From Microbacterium sp. AG1240 (GTDB lineage Bacteria > Actinomycetota > Actinomycetes > Actinomycetales > Microbacteriaceae): DNA of 64,000 nucleotides. The notes below the pieces were generated by a model. The model saw nothing but the letters and a program-made list of their open reading frames with translations. It was not told the DNA's origin and searched no databases. Within the stretch, counting starts at the first letter, position 1. Each line of letters opens with the position of its first letter. The stretch lies in the NCBI RefSeq assembly GCF_003635115.1, contig NZ_RBXJ01000002.1, positions 620,001 through 684,000 of the forward strand, written 5' to 3'. Both the position numbers and the translations under genes were made by a program. Shown here piece after piece: positions 26,956-35,214 of this stretch.

Positions 26956-27002
26956 GGTGTCAAGGGCAGTCGCGCCGACACCGATCGTGCTTGGATGGAC
27001 CC

Positions 27003-27368
27003 ATGACTGATGCGACAAAGCCCGAGATCGACGCCCCCCAGGGCCCGGCGCCCACCGAACTCGTCATCCGCGACATCACCGTGGGCGACGGCGACGAGGC
27101 GAAGCCCGGCGACACCGTGACGGTGCACTACCTCGGCGTCGAGTACGACACCGGTGAAGAGTTCGATTCGTCGTGGGGACGCGGGGAGAGCATCCAGTTC
27201 CCGCTCCGCGGCCTCATTCAGGGATGGCAGGACGGCATCCCGGGCATGAAGGTCGGCGGACGTCGCGAACTCGTCATCCCGCCGCACCTGGCCTACGGCC
27301 CCGCCGGCGGACACTTCCTCGGCGGCAAGACCCTGATCTTCATCATCGACCTGCTCAAGGTCGGCTGA
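27003..27368 (+). CDS. FKBP-type peptidyl-prolyl cis-trans isomerase
   Basis: A 121-residue single-domain FKBP that speeds proline isomerisation in folding. It has the family pattern VTVHYLGVEYDTGEEFDSSW, IQFPL, LIQGWQDGIPGMKVGGRREL, IPPHLAYG and LIFIIDLL. It has no signal peptide, so it acts in the cytoplasm. ATG 27003 is chosen over the upstream in-frame TTG (26991); a TTGGAT hexamer lies six bases before it, matching the leaderless spacing but with a weak second base. Confidence 0.94.
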   Translation: MTDATKPEIDAPQGPAPTELVIRDITVGDGDEAKPGDTVTVHYLGVEYDTGEEFDSSWGRGESIQFPLRGLIQGWQDGIPGMKVGGRRELVIPPHLAYGPAGGHFLGGKTLIFIIDLLKVG

Positions 27369-27380
27369 CACCGGTTCATC

Positions 27381-27417
27381 ACGAGACCCGGGCGCGCTTC
27401 GGCGGCCCGGGTTTCGT
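27381..27417 (+). terminator. Terminator after the FKBP gene
   Basis: A 13-base stem (arms 27381-27393 and 27405-27417, one G-T), built around ACCCGGGC / GCCCGGGT, followed by a T-containing tail. Confidence 0.7.
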
Positions 27418-27423
27418 CGTTTC

Positions 27424-27441
27424 TGTATTCGGTGGAATACA
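27424..27441. promoter_or_regulatory. Perfect palindrome upstream of yceI, candidate MarR-type operator
   Basis: TGTATTC-GGTG-GAATACA is an 18-base perfect inverted repeat, AT-rich in a GC-rich region. A TACATT hexamer overlaps its right end (27438-27443) and could be the yceI -10. The size and symmetry resemble operators of MarR/OhrR-type repressors. No such regulator is in the window. Confidence 0.5.
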
Positions 27442-27509
27442 TTCGACACTGCCGCGGTTCAGTCGACAGGAGCCGATCGAACCGGCACCCCCACCACTCG
27501 AGGAGAACC

Positions 27510-28070
27510 ATGACCGACACCACCACGCTCGACGTCCCCGGCTACAAGGCGGGCACCTGGGCTCTCGACCCCGCGCACAGCGAGGTCACCTTCAGCGTCC
27601 GCCACATGATGATCTCGAAGGTGCGCGGCGCCTTCGGTGTGAAGAGCGGCACGTTCGTCACGACCGAGAACCCCCTCGAGTCGACGGTCGAAGCCACCGT
27701 CGATGTCGCATCGATCGACACGAAGGACGAGGGCCGCGACGGCCACCTCCGTTCGGCAGACTTCTTCGACGCCGAGAACTTCCCCACGATGGAGTTCCGC
27801 TCCACCGGCGTGCGCGTCGAGGACGGCGACATGCTCGTCGACGGCGACCTCACCATCAAGGGCACCACCAAGCCCGTCACGTTCTCGTTCGAGTTCGGCG
27901 GCTTCGGCACCGACCCGTGGGGCAACTACAAGGCCGGCGCCACGGCCAAGACGGTCATCAACCGCGAAGACTTCGGTCTGACGTGGAACACCGCCCTCGA
28001 GACCGGTGGGGTCCTCGTCGGCAAGGACGTCACCATCGAGCTCGACCTCCAGGGCGCGCTCCAGGCGTAA
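27510..28070 (+). CDS. YceI family protein
   Basis: A 186-residue lipocalin-like beta-barrel protein with the YceI pattern WALDPAHSEVTFSVRHMMISKVRG, the repeated strand structure, TTKPVTFSFEFGG and REDFGLTWN near the end. Family members bind isoprenoid-type ligands such as quinones, and are linked to stress responses; the ligand here is unknown. There is no signal peptide, as in most actinobacterial forms. AGGAG at 27501-27505 sets ATG 27510. Confidence 0.92.
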   Translation: MTDTTTLDVPGYKAGTWALDPAHSEVTFSVRHMMISKVRGAFGVKSGTFVTTENPLESTVEATVDVASIDTKDEGRDGHLRSADFFDAENFPTMEFRSTGVRVEDGDMLVDGDLTIKGTTKPVTFSFEFGGFGTDPWGNYKAGATAKTVINREDFGLTWNTALETGGVLVGKDVTIELDLQGALQA

Positions 28071-28076
28071 GACCCT

Positions 28077-28124
28077 GCACGGCGAAGGGGCGGATGCTGT
28101 CAGCATCCGCCCCTTTCGCGTGCC
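28077..28124. terminator. Bidirectional terminator between convergent yceI and the EamA gene
   Basis: A long stem: CGAAGGGGCGGATGC (28083-28097) with its near-complement at 28103-28118 (one bulge), extended by GCACG/CGTGC. The top-strand right arm carries a short T-run. Confidence 0.75.
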
Positions 28125-28127
28125 CGG

Positions 28128-29048
28128 TCAGGCGAGCGCCGGCCGTCGCCGACGCAGGCGGTCCTGGGCGAGCAGGATGCCGAGGAAGACGATGAGCGCC
28201 CCCACCGGCTCGTTCCAGGCCAGCGGTTCGCCGAGCACGACCATTCCGAGTACGACCCCGACGACGGGGGTGATGTAGGTCACCGTGGAGGCGCGGGTGG
28301 GACCCCAGGCGCGCAGCGCGTTCTGGTTCCAGATGTAGGCGACTCCCGTACCGAGGCAGCCGAGCATGAGCATGCTGGCGATGATCCACGGGCTCCACTC
28401 GACCGGACCGACGGCGATGACGGGAGAGAGCACCAGCATGACCGTCGCGGCGAGCGCGATGTAGGTGAAGGCGAAGCTCAGGGGCGAGAGCCCGCTGTTC
28501 GCGAGGAAGCGGCGCATGTAGGCCAGGCCGACGCCGTAGCAGGCGGTCGCCCCGAGGATCGCGAACTGCGCGACCAGGCTCTGGTCGAGATCGAGCCCCT
28601 GCCAGGGGCCGACGATGACGAGCACCCCGAGGATCCCGAGCACGATGCCGGTGATCTGCACGGGCTTCAGGCTCTCGACGCGGAAGACCGCCCACGCCAT
28701 GACCGCCGTCATGATCGGCGTGGTGGCGTTGTAGATGCTCGCGAGCCCCGATGTGACGTGCTGCTGCGCCCAGGAGAAGAGCAGGAAGGGCAGCACGCAG
28801 AAGACGACACCGACCACGGCGAGGTGCAGCCAGATGATCGGGCGGCGGGGGAGGCTCTCGCGTCGTAGGTGCATGAACGCACCGAGGGTGAGGGCCCCGA
28901 GCACGAGGCGGCCCCACGCGACCTGGCCCGGGGCCAGGCCCGTCAGGGCGACCTTCATGAACAGGAAGCTCGACCCCCAGACGACGCCGGTCAGGGCGAA
29001 CTGCACGGCGACGGAGGTCTGCGAGGGAGCGGCTGAGGGCGAGGGCAC
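28128..29048 (-). CDS. EamA/DMT-family transporter
   Basis: A 306-residue integral membrane protein with ten hydrophobic segments in two EamA repeats. The first repeat has [18 protein letters not shown] and [17 protein letters not shown], and the second has [16 protein letters not shown] and [20 protein letters not shown]. Members export amino acids or other metabolites; specificity is not evident. GTG 29048 is supported by a TAGAGT -10 six bases upstream. Confidence 0.9.
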   Translation of the reverse strand: MPSPSAAPSQTSVAVQFALTGVVWGSSFLFMKVALTGLAPGQVAWGRLVLGALTLGAFMHLRRESLPRRPIIWLHLAVVGVVFCVLPFLLFSWAQQHVTSGLASIYNATTPIMTAVMAWAVFRVESLKPVQITGIVLGILGVLVIVGPWQGLDLDQSLVAQFAILGATACYGVGLAYMRRFLANSGLSPLSFAFTYIALAATVMLVLSPVIAVGPVEWSPWIIASMLMLGCLGTGVAYIWNQNALRAWGPTRASTVTYITPVVGVVLGMVVLGEPLAWNEPVGALIVFLGILLAQDRLRRRRPALA

Positions 29049-29054
29049 CCGCCG

Positions 29055-29060
29055 ACTCTA
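29055..29060 (-). promoter_or_regulatory. Leaderless -10 (TAGAGT) for the EamA gene
   Basis: TAGAGT on the minus strand ends six bases before the GTG at 29048. Confidence 0.5.
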
Positions 29061-29131
29061 GACCGCGGCCCGGGCACGGCGGGGCCGGTCGGACTGCGTC
29101 GTCCGTTTTCCGCCGATCGCTGTCGCTCGCC

Positions 29132-30409
29132 CTACGGTTCGGGGTGATCGGCGTCGTAGGAGCGGAAGCGAGGGTTGAGTCGCACGAGCAGGCCCACCAG
29201 CGCGATGACGATCATGCCCCCGATCAACGGCGGGAACCACAGCGCGGTGAAGGTCGCGAGGGTGCCGGCGTAGAGCGCCCCGAGGCGCGGGCCGCCGGCC
29301 ACGACGACGATGAAGATGCCCTGGAGGCGTCCGCGGATCGCGTCGGGGACGGCGGACTGCATCATCGTCGAGCGGTAGATCGCGCTGACGTTGTCGGCCC
29401 CGCCGGCGATCGCGAGCGCCACGGTCGCCAGCGCGATCGCGGCCAGATTCGGCGTGGACTCGTCGACGATCGCGGGCGCCGGCCACCCCAGGGCGGCGGC
29501 GAGCAGCACGAGGCCGAAGAGCGCCATGGCGCCGCCGTAGACGTAGATCGCGCGTTCGATGCCCAGCCCCTGGCGGCGCACCCGACCGATGGGTCCGGAG
29601 AAGAGGCTCGACAGCAGCACTCCCGCGGCGATCGAGGCGGTGAGCGCACCGGTGGTGATCGCGCCGCCGCCCAACAGCACCGCGCCGATCGCCGGGAAGA
29701 GCGCCAGTGGCTGGCCGAAGGTCATCGCGACGATGTCGAGGATGTACTGCAGGCGGATGTTCGATGCGCGTCGAAGGAATCGCCATCCGTCCCGCAGGGA
29801 TTCGATGCCCGCGCGCACCACGGTGCCCTCGGGACGGATGCGGGGGAGGGTCCAGAGGCCGAGGAACAGACCCAGCATCATGACCACGTCGATGCTGTAC
29901 GTCCACGCGTACCCCGCCACGGCAACGAGTACGCCCGCGAGTGCGGGGCCGGCCATCACCATCACGCCGGTGCTCACGCCCTGCAGTGCGGCCGCCGCGG
30001 GCAGGAGCTCGCGAGGGATGAGCCGCGGGACGATCGCGGAGCGGGTGGCCAGCACGATCGAGTTGGCCGCGGAGTTGACGATGCTGAGCACGTACAGCCA
30101 CCAGACGGTCTCGGCCCCCGTCCACGCGAGGGCGGCCAGCAGCGCGGTGGAGGCGAACGTGACGGTGGCGGCGATCAGTGCCACGGTGCGGCGGTCGAAC
30201 GCGTCGGCGAGCATTCCCCCGTACAGGCCCGCGACGATCATCGGCAGGAGACCCGCGACGGCGATCATCGCCACGGCGAAGGTGTCGCCGGTGAGGGCGA
30301 ACACATGCAGCATCACCGCGACGACCGTCAGCTGGCCGCCGAGGCCAGCCAGCAGCGACCCGACCCAGAGGCGTGCGAACGCCGGTACGCGCAGCGGACG
30401 CAGGTCCAT
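29132..30409 (-). CDS. MFS transporter (MFS_3 / EntS-like)
   Basis: A 425-residue, twelve-helix exporter of the MFS_3 group, in which EntS exports a siderophore. The N-terminus [20 protein letters not shown] and the motif-A loop [10 protein letters not shown] are characteristic, as is [11 protein letters not shown] later. No siderophore genes are nearby, so the substrate is open. ATG 30409 gives the usual family N-terminus. An in-frame GTG at 30442 is also possible: it overlaps the stop of a 12-codon leaderless ORF, in which case the protein gains 11 residues. Confidence 0.88.
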   Translation of the reverse strand: MDLRPLRVPAFARLWVGSLLAGLGGQLTVVAVMLHVFALTGDTFAVAMIAVAGLLPMIVAGLYGGMLADAFDRRTVALIAATVTFASTALLAALAWTGAETVWWLYVLSIVNSAANSIVLATRSAIVPRLIPRELLPAAAALQGVSTGVMVMAGPALAGVLVAVAGYAWTYSIDVVMMLGLFLGLWTLPRIRPEGTVVRAGIESLRDGWRFLRRASNIRLQYILDIVAMTFGQPLALFPAIGAVLLGGGAITTGALTASIAAGVLLSSLFSGPIGRVRRQGLGIERAIYVYGGAMALFGLVLLAAALGWPAPAIVDESTPNLAAIALATVALAIAGGADNVSAIYRSTMMQSAVPDAIRGRLQGIFIVVVAGGPRLGALYAGTLATFTALWFPPLIGGMIVIALVGLLVRLNPRFRSYDADHPEP

Positions 30410-30438
30410 GAACGAGCTGCGGCTGAGGCGGGTGGCCC

Positions 30439-30477
30439 TCACCACGTCATCCGGGGGGAGGGGCGATGCAGACGCAT
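30439..30477 (-). CDS. 12-codon leaderless upstream ORF before the MFS gene
   Basis: ATG at 30477 lies six bases after a TAGCCT -10, so the mRNA should begin at this start codon. It encodes [12 protein letters not shown] and stops with TGA 30441-30439. That stop overlaps a GTG (30442-30440) in frame with the MFS gene. The layout suggests translational coupling. No other support is available. Confidence 0.4.
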   Translation of the reverse strand: MRLHRPSPRMTW

Positions 30478-30483
30478 CCTTCG

Positions 30484-30489
30484 AGGCTA
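30484..30489 (-). promoter_or_regulatory. -10 (TAGCCT) for the uORF-MFS transcript
   Basis: TAGCCT on the minus strand, six bases before ATG 30477. Confidence 0.5.
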
Positions 30490-30534
30490 CCCCGGGCCGC
30501 CGCGGGCGGGTTCGCCGCAGCATCCGTTCGCTGG

Positions 30535-30540
30535 TAGACT
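30535..30540 (+). promoter_or_regulatory. rpsO promoter -10 (TAGACT)
   Basis: TAGACT with a weak TTCGCC-like -35 about 18 bases upstream. The leader to the rpsO start is about 85 bases and could carry S15 feedback structure. Confidence 0.45.
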
Positions 30541-30631
30541 CATGCGGTTGCCGTTGGATCGGCCGCGGAGAAAGAGAGCCCACGCATTCGGCGTCGGGCG
30601 CCGCGCAACAAGCAGAAAGGGGATCCCATCT

Positions 30632-30901
30632 ATGCCACTCGAGTCTGACGCCAAGAAGGCGATCATCGAAGAGTACGCGACGCACCCCGGTGACACCGGA
30701 TCCCCCGAGGTGCAGGTCGCGATGCTGACGCAGCGCATCAAGGACCTCACCGAGCACCTCAAGGAGCACAAGCACGACCACCACTCGCGTCGTGGTCTGT
30801 TCTTGATGGTGGGTCAGCGCCGTCGTCTGCTCGGCTACCTCCAGGACATCGACATCAACCGTTACCGGTCGCTGATCGAGCGTCTCGGACTCCGCCGCTA
30901 A
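30632..30901 (+). CDS. rpsO: 30S ribosomal protein S15
   Basis: The 89-residue S15 binds the central domain of 16S rRNA early in 30S assembly. It has [38 protein letters not shown] and the RRRLLGYL / [13 protein letters not shown] end. ATG 30632 follows AAAGGGG and gives the exact family length; an in-frame ATG 90 bases upstream would add a non-homologous basic extension. Unusually, pnp is not next to it but 9.6 kb downstream. Confidence 0.97.
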   Translation: MPLESDAKKAIIEEYATHPGDTGSPEVQVAMLTQRIKDLTEHLKEHKHDHHSRRGLFLMVGQRRRLLGYLQDIDINRYRSLIERLGLRR

Positions 30902-30934
30902 GGCACCGCGCTCCTAGCGTTCAATCGCTTTCTT

Positions 30935-30966
30935 CGAAGGCCTCCCCAGGTGTGGGGAGGCCTTCG
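30935..30966 (+). terminator. rpsO terminator
   Basis: A perfect 14-base stem (30935-30948 with 30953-30966), four-base loop, followed by TCGTTC. Confidence 0.8.
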
Positions 30967-30985
30967 TCGTTCCCGGGCCCAAAGT

Positions 30986-31058
30986 CCGCGAAACCGCTTC
31001 CGCGCGACGAGACCCCCGCAGAATGTCGGGGTCTCGCTGCGCGGAAGCGGTCTCGCGG
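30986..31058. repeat. Large composite palindrome between rpsO and the oxygenase gene
   Basis: Outer arms 30986-31005 and 31039-31058 match at 19 of 20 positions. Inner arms GAGACCCC (31009-31016) and GGGGTCTC (31028-31035) match perfectly. It lies just past the rpsO terminator and 16 bases from the oxygenase stop codon, so it may end that transcript, but it is far longer than needed. Confidence 0.6.
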
Positions 31059-31074
31059 TCAGAGGGAGAGCGGG

Positions 31075-32097
31075 TTACGCGGTCGCGGTCGCCGCGCGGG
31101 CGGCGACGAGGTCGGGGTGGTGGATCTCGGCGACGTCGGGGTGGGCCCGCAGCCGCGACTTGAGGGCGTTCTCGCCGTACGTCGCATGGATCGGGTTGGT
31201 CGGATCCTCCGTGACACCCCGGGCCTCGGCCGCCAGTTCGGTGGGCAGCTCGATGATCGGGAGCCGGGCGTCGAGCGCGGGGTTGAAGAAGAACGGCACC
31301 GAGATGCGGTCGTCGGGGTAGCGGGGCGAGATCACCCGGTGGTTCGTCGCGATCAGGTAGCCCTGCGTGGCGTACTCCAGGAGTTCGCCGATGTTCACCA
31401 CGAACGACCCCGGCACGGGCGGGGCGTCGACCCACTGCCCGTCGCGCTGCACCTGCAGTCCGCCCTTGCCGGGCTCCACCCAGAGCAGTGTGAGGACGCC
31501 GGAGTCCTTGTGCGCGCCGACACCCTGCTGCGGGGTCGGGTCTTCCTTGCCGGGGTAGCGCACGATCTTGATGAGCGTCGAGGGGTCGCCGAAGTGACGG
31601 TCGAAGTACTCCTCGTCGGCGCCGAGCGCGAGCGCCCAGGCGCGCAGCAGTTTCCGAGCGATGCCCGTGAGGCGGTCGTGCCACTCGGAGACGACCTCGC
31701 GCAACTCGGGCTGGGCGTCGGGCCAGAGGTTCGGGCCGGTCAGCCGCTCGTAGTCGGGGCCGGGGGTCTCGATCGCGGCCCGCTCGGGTCCGACGTCGAT
31801 CTGCTCGCGCCAGTCGACCTTTCCCTGGGTGCGTTCGCCGCCGATGCGGGTGTAGCCGCGGAAGTGGGGGCTCTTGACGTTCTCGATCGCCAGCTTGTCG
31901 GCCTCGGGCAGATCGAAGAACTCGCGGGCGACGCGGTTGAGCCGCTCCTCGAGCTCGGGCGTCACTCCCGTGCCGACGAGGTAGAAGAAGCCGACGTCGT
32001 GGGTCGCGGCGCGCAGGTCATCGCGGAACCGGGCCGCAGCATCCGGCCCCTGATCGAGGAGCGAGAGGTCGAGAACGGGCAGATTCAGATCGGACAT
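31075..32097 (-). CDS. Isopenicillin-N-synthase-like 2OG-Fe(II) oxygenase
   Basis: A 340-residue oxygenase of the IPNS/DIOX group. The N-terminal DIOX_N segment (LPVLDLSLLD, HDVGFFYLVGTGV) precedes the jelly-roll with the iron ligands His196 and Asp198 (GAHKDSG) and His253 (TNHRV). Arg264 (RISVPFFF) is placed to bind 2-oxoglutarate. Bacterial members oxidise amino-acid or purine-like substrates, and none is indicated here. ATG 32097 has TAGTCT six bases upstream, predicting a leaderless mRNA. Confidence 0.9.
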   Translation of the reverse strand: MSDLNLPVLDLSLLDQGPDAAARFRDDLRAATHDVGFFYLVGTGVTPELEERLNRVAREFFDLPEADKLAIENVKSPHFRGYTRIGGERTQGKVDWREQIDVGPERAAIETPGPDYERLTGPNLWPDAQPELREVVSEWHDRLTGIARKLLRAWALALGADEEYFDRHFGDPSTLIKIVRYPGKEDPTPQQGVGAHKDSGVLTLLWVEPGKGGLQVQRDGQWVDAPPVPGSFVVNIGELLEYATQGYLIATNHRVISPRYPDDRISVPFFFNPALDARLPIIELPTELAAEARGVTEDPTNPIHATYGENALKSRLRAHPDVAEIHHPDLVAARAATATA

Positions 32098-32103
32098 GTG
32101 CCG

Positions 32104-32109
32104 AGACTA
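32104..32109 (-). promoter_or_regulatory. Leaderless -10 (TAGTCT) for the oxygenase gene
   Basis: TAGTCT on the minus strand ends six bases before ATG 32097. Confidence 0.5.
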
Positions 32110-32195
32110 GGCGGGCCTACGCGGCCGTCGGCCAATGTTGCACAGGATTACCCGAGCCCCGGACGGGGCGCGGGAATAGTCTCGGGACCGGAGCG

Positions 32196-32225
32196 TTGCA
32201 CACAGTACATTCACGCGAATACACT
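32196..32225 (+). promoter_or_regulatory. Promoter of the LLM monooxygenase-reductase operon
   Basis: TTGCAC (32196-32201), an 18-base spacer and TACACT (32220-32225). A second TTGCACA lies at 32138-32144, so a direct repeat upstream may bind a regulator. Confidence 0.5.
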
Positions 32226-32256
32226 TCGAACACAGCGTGAGATACGGAGAGCGATC

Positions 32257-33489
32257 GTGAACGACACCACCACCTGGCCCGGGATGCAGTTCGGCATCAT
32301 GACGGTCAGCGACATCACGGAAGACCCGACCACTCGGCAGACGCCGAGCGAGGCCGAGCGCATCCAGAACACCCTCACCATCGCCAAGCACGCCGAAGAG
32401 GTCGGTCTCGACGTCTTCGCCCTCGGCGAGCACCACAACCCGCCTTTCTGGTCGTCATCGCCCACGACGACGCTGGCGTACATCGCCGCTCAGACCGAGC
32501 GACTGATCCTCACCACGTCGACCACGCTCATCACCACGAACGACCCGGTGAAGATCGCCGAAGACTTCGCGATGCTGCAGCACGTCTCGGGCGGGCGCGC
32601 CGACCTCATGCTCGGGCGCGGCAACACCGGCCCGGTGTACCCCTGGTTCGGCAAGGACATCCGCCAGGGCCTTCCCCTCACGATCGAGAACTACAACCTC
32701 CTCCACCGCCTCTGGCGCGAGGACGTGGTCGACTGGGAGGGGCAGTTCCGCACCCCGCTGTCGGGCTTCACCTCGACGCCGCGCCCCCTCGACGGCGTGC
32801 CCCCGTTCGTGTGGCACGGCTCGATCCGCACCCCCGAGATCGCCGAGCAGGCCGCGTTCTACGGCAACGGCTTCTTCGCGAACAACATCTTCTGGCCGAA
32901 GGAGCACTATCAGCGCCTCATCACGCTCTACCGCGAGCGGTTCGCCCACTACGGGCACGGCACGGCCGAGCAGGCGATCGTCGGACTCGGCGGCCAGGTC
33001 TTCATGAGCGCCAACTCGCAGGACGCCGTCAAGCAGTTCCGCCCCTACTTCGACAACGCGCCCGTCTACGGTCACGGCCCGAGCCTCGAGGACTTCTCGG
33101 AGATGACCCCGCTCACCGTGGGCTCGCCGCAGCAGGTCATCGACCGGTACGCCGCCATGCGCGAGACGTTCGGCGACTACCAGCGCCAGCTGTTCCTCAT
33201 CGACCACGCCGGCCTCCCGGTGAAGACCGTGCTCGAGCAGCTCGACATCCTGGGCGGGGAGGTCGTGCCCGTGCTTCGCAGGGAGCTGCAGAAGAACCGC
33301 CCGGCCGAGGTGCCCGACGCGCCGACTCACGCGAACCTCGTCGCCAAGGCCTACGCCGACGGCGCACCCCGCCAGGCGGTGCCCAAGGCCAACCGCGGCG
33401 ACAACCTGACCGACGGTTCGCCCTACCGCGACGCTCCGGTCGCCGCCGGCAGCGCCTTCGGTGCTGCGGCGACCCGGACGGGAGCCTGA
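32257..33489 (+). CDS. LLM-class (luciferase-like) flavin-dependent monooxygenase
   Basis: A 410-residue bacterial-luciferase-like TIM barrel using reduced FMN and oxygen. It shows GLDVFALGEHHNPPFWSSSP, the LTTSTTLITTNDPVK strand, SGGRADLMLGRGNTGPVYPWFG and FVWHGSIRTPEIAEQAA. The gene is followed after one base by an FMN reductase, as in the paired CE1758/CE1759-type systems, so the partner should supply FMNH2. GTG 32257 is preceded by GGAGAG. Substrate unknown. Confidence 0.92.
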   Translation: MNDTTTWPGMQFGIMTVSDITEDPTTRQTPSEAERIQNTLTIAKHAEEVGLDVFALGEHHNPPFWSSSPTTTLAYIAAQTERLILTTSTTLITTNDPVKIAEDFAMLQHVSGGRADLMLGRGNTGPVYPWFGKDIRQGLPLTIENYNLLHRLWREDVVDWEGQFRTPLSGFTSTPRPLDGVPPFVWHGSIRTPEIAEQAAFYGNGFFANNIFWPKEHYQRLITLYRERFAHYGHGTAEQAIVGLGGQVFMSANSQDAVKQFRPYFDNAPVYGHGPSLEDFSEMTPLTVGSPQQVIDRYAAMRETFGDYQRQLFLIDHAGLPVKTVLEQLDILGGEVVPVLRRELQKNRPAEVPDAPTHANLVAKAYADGAPRQAVPKANRGDNLTDGSPYRDAPVAAGSAFGAAATRTGA

Positions 33490-33490
33490 C

Positions 33491-34156
33491 ATGAGCGCGC
33501 GCCGTATCGCGGTCGTCACCGCGGGACTGTCGAACCCCTCGACGACACGGATGCTGGGTGACCGCCTCGCCGATGCGACCGTCGCCGCGCTGCGTGCCAA
33601 GAGCACCGCGAGCGAGCCGACGGGGATCGCCGCGGAGGTCGACGTGTTCGAGTTGCGCGACTACGCGCACGACATCACGAACAACCTGCTCACCGGGTTC
33701 GCCCCTCCCGCGCTCGAGACGATGGTCAACGCCGTCGTGTCGGCCGACGCCATCATCGCGGTCACGCCCATCTTCTCCACGAGCTACTCGGGCCTGTTCA
33801 AGTCGTTCGTCGACATTCTCGATCCCGACGCCCTCACGGGTGTTCCCGTGCTGCTCGGTGCGAACGCCGGCACCGCCCGCCACTCGCTCGCGATCGACTA
33901 CTCGATCCGGCCGTTGTTCACCTACCTGCACGCGAACCCGGTGCCCACCGGCGTCTTCGCCGCATCCAGCGACTGGGGTGCGAACGCCGACGGCGTCGCC
34001 CCCCTCGGTGCCCGTATCGACCGCGGGGCGCGCGAACTCGCCGACGCGATCGCGGCCCGCATGCCGGTACGCGATGAGGATCCGTACGACCCCGCGACGT
34101 ATCTCGGTGAGGGCCGATCGTTCGGTCACCTGCTCGGCGGCCTCGCGGGGGAGTGA
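33491..34156 (+). CDS. NAD(P)H-dependent FMN reductase (LLM partner)
   Basis: A 221-residue flavodoxin-fold reductase: VVTAGLSNPSTTRMLGDRLA at the phosphate loop, TPIFSTSYSGLFKSFVDIL, and LLGANAGTARHS. The length and these motifs match the CE1759-type reductases paired with LLM oxygenases. ATG 33491 begins one base after the oxygenase stop, so the two are co-translated and probably work together. Confidence 0.92.
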   Translation: MSARRIAVVTAGLSNPSTTRMLGDRLADATVAALRAKSTASEPTGIAAEVDVFELRDYAHDITNNLLTGFAPPALETMVNAVVSADAIIAVTPIFSTSYSGLFKSFVDILDPDALTGVPVLLGANAGTARHSLAIDYSIRPLFTYLHANPVPTGVFAASSDWGANADGVAPLGARIDRGARELADAIAARMPVRDEDPYDPATYLGEGRSFGHLLGGLAGE

Positions 34157-34170
34157 CCCCGCTGCGGGGC

Positions 34171-34983
34171 TCAGCCCAGTGAGACGTCCGACGTCGTGGA
34201 GATCTCTCGCCACGGCGTCGGACGCACTCCTTCGCGGGGGAGGACGTCGGCGTCGACGAGGGGACCGAGGTCGAGTCCGCTCGCCGCGGCTATGTCGGCG
34301 ACCGGAACCTGGAAGGTGCGGAACGCCCCGAGCGGGGCCACCGCCCGTGCCTCTTGCCGCGTATCGACGAGATCGGTCTGGTCGAGCACGAACCCGGCGG
34401 TCGCGAGAGGGCGCTGGGCGTCGCCGGTCGCCCAGGCCGCGATCTTCCAGAACCGCAGGGGCACCCGGATGCCGCGGTAGGGCGGGTCGTCGTCGCCCAG
34501 CACCGGGGCGGTGTAGACCGAGAGCCTCACCTCCTGCGCCTCGGCGTGGTCGAGCACGTGGTCTTCGAGACCCAGCCAGAGCTCCTTCGACTGGTTGAAG
34601 CCCGCCGCCTGGGGTGCCGCGTTCGTGTAGAAGAAGGTCGCCTCGGTCGCCCGGCGCGCCTCGTCGGCGTCGCCCCACCCGGGGTCTCGGCGCCTGACGA
34701 GATGACCGCGATCGAGGTCGTTGCGCGCGTAGACCTCGGGACCGGTCTGCGCGTCTGCGGGCGCGCGGGGGTCGAGTCGCCAGTCGCCCGTGCGTGAGAC
34801 CTCGCGCAGCCGTGCGCCGTCGATGTTCACCGCCGTCGCCCGCGCCAGGCGCCGTGACGGGTCGAGCACCACACTAAACCGGGGGTATGCCAGCACGAGC
34901 GAGGCGACCGACGTGGTCGGCAGGGGCACGGCGGTGCCCAGGAACAGCGGGTCGTAACCGTCGGGCGAGGACGCAGCATCCAT
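34171..34983 (-). CDS. DNA/RNA non-specific endonuclease (DRGH family)
   Basis: A 270-residue beta-beta-alpha-metal nuclease. YARNDLDRGHLVRRRD (about 85-100) contains the DRGH active site with His94, and FFYTNAAPQ (Asn121) plus FNQ (Asn130) supply the metal-binding asparagine region. Later SVYTAPVLGDDDPPYRG is conserved. Family members are usually secreted; this one begins MDAASSPDGYDP with no signal peptide or helix. No inhibitor gene is obvious beside it. A CAGGAT hexamer six bases before the ATG would allow a leaderless start. Confidence 0.88.
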   Translation of the reverse strand: MDAASSPDGYDPLFLGTAVPLPTTSVASLVLAYPRFSVVLDPSRRLARATAVNIDGARLREVSRTGDWRLDPRAPADAQTGPEVYARNDLDRGHLVRRRDPGWGDADEARRATEATFFYTNAAPQAAGFNQSKELWLGLEDHVLDHAEAQEVRLSVYTAPVLGDDDPPYRGIRVPLRFWKIAAWATGDAQRPLATAGFVLDQTDLVDTRQEARAVAPLGAFRTFQVPVADIAAASGLDLGPLVDADVLPREGVRPTPWREISTTSDVSLG

Positions 34984-35097
34984 GTCTTCATCCTGCGGGT
35001 CGCCACCGACACGACGGAGAACGGCCGGTGAACCCTCGGGGCGGCGGACGGTGTCAACGGGCTCGCGATCGATCGAACGGTCGTGTGGACTGGGGGC

Positions 35098-35211
35098 ATG
35101 GACAAGGACGGCAAACCACCCATCACGCCCGGACCCGAGCCCGACACCACGACCGCGGCCGATCCCGACGATCCGGGCGAGCCCGAAGACGAGCACGACG
35201 CCCCCCACTGA
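35098..35211 (+). CDS. 37-residue acidic Pro-rich microprotein
   Basis: ATG 35098 to TGA 35211 encodes a 37-residue peptide starting MDKDGKPPITPGPEPD and rich in Asp, Glu and Pro, with no hydrophobic core. The fructosamine kinase GTG follows the stop after three bases, so the two are likely co-translated. A TGGACT hexamer ends six bases before the ATG, at the leaderless spacing but off-consensus. Intrinsic disorder is likely; function unknown. Confidence 0.55.
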   Translation: MDKDGKPPITPGPEPDTTTAADPDDPGEPEDEHDAPH

Positions 35212-35214
35212 GCC

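Noticed and set aside
30542..30632. In-frame N-terminal extension of rpsO
   Set aside because: Basic sequence unlike S15; AAAGGGG and the exact 89-residue family length favour ATG 30632. The ATG is also too close to the -10.
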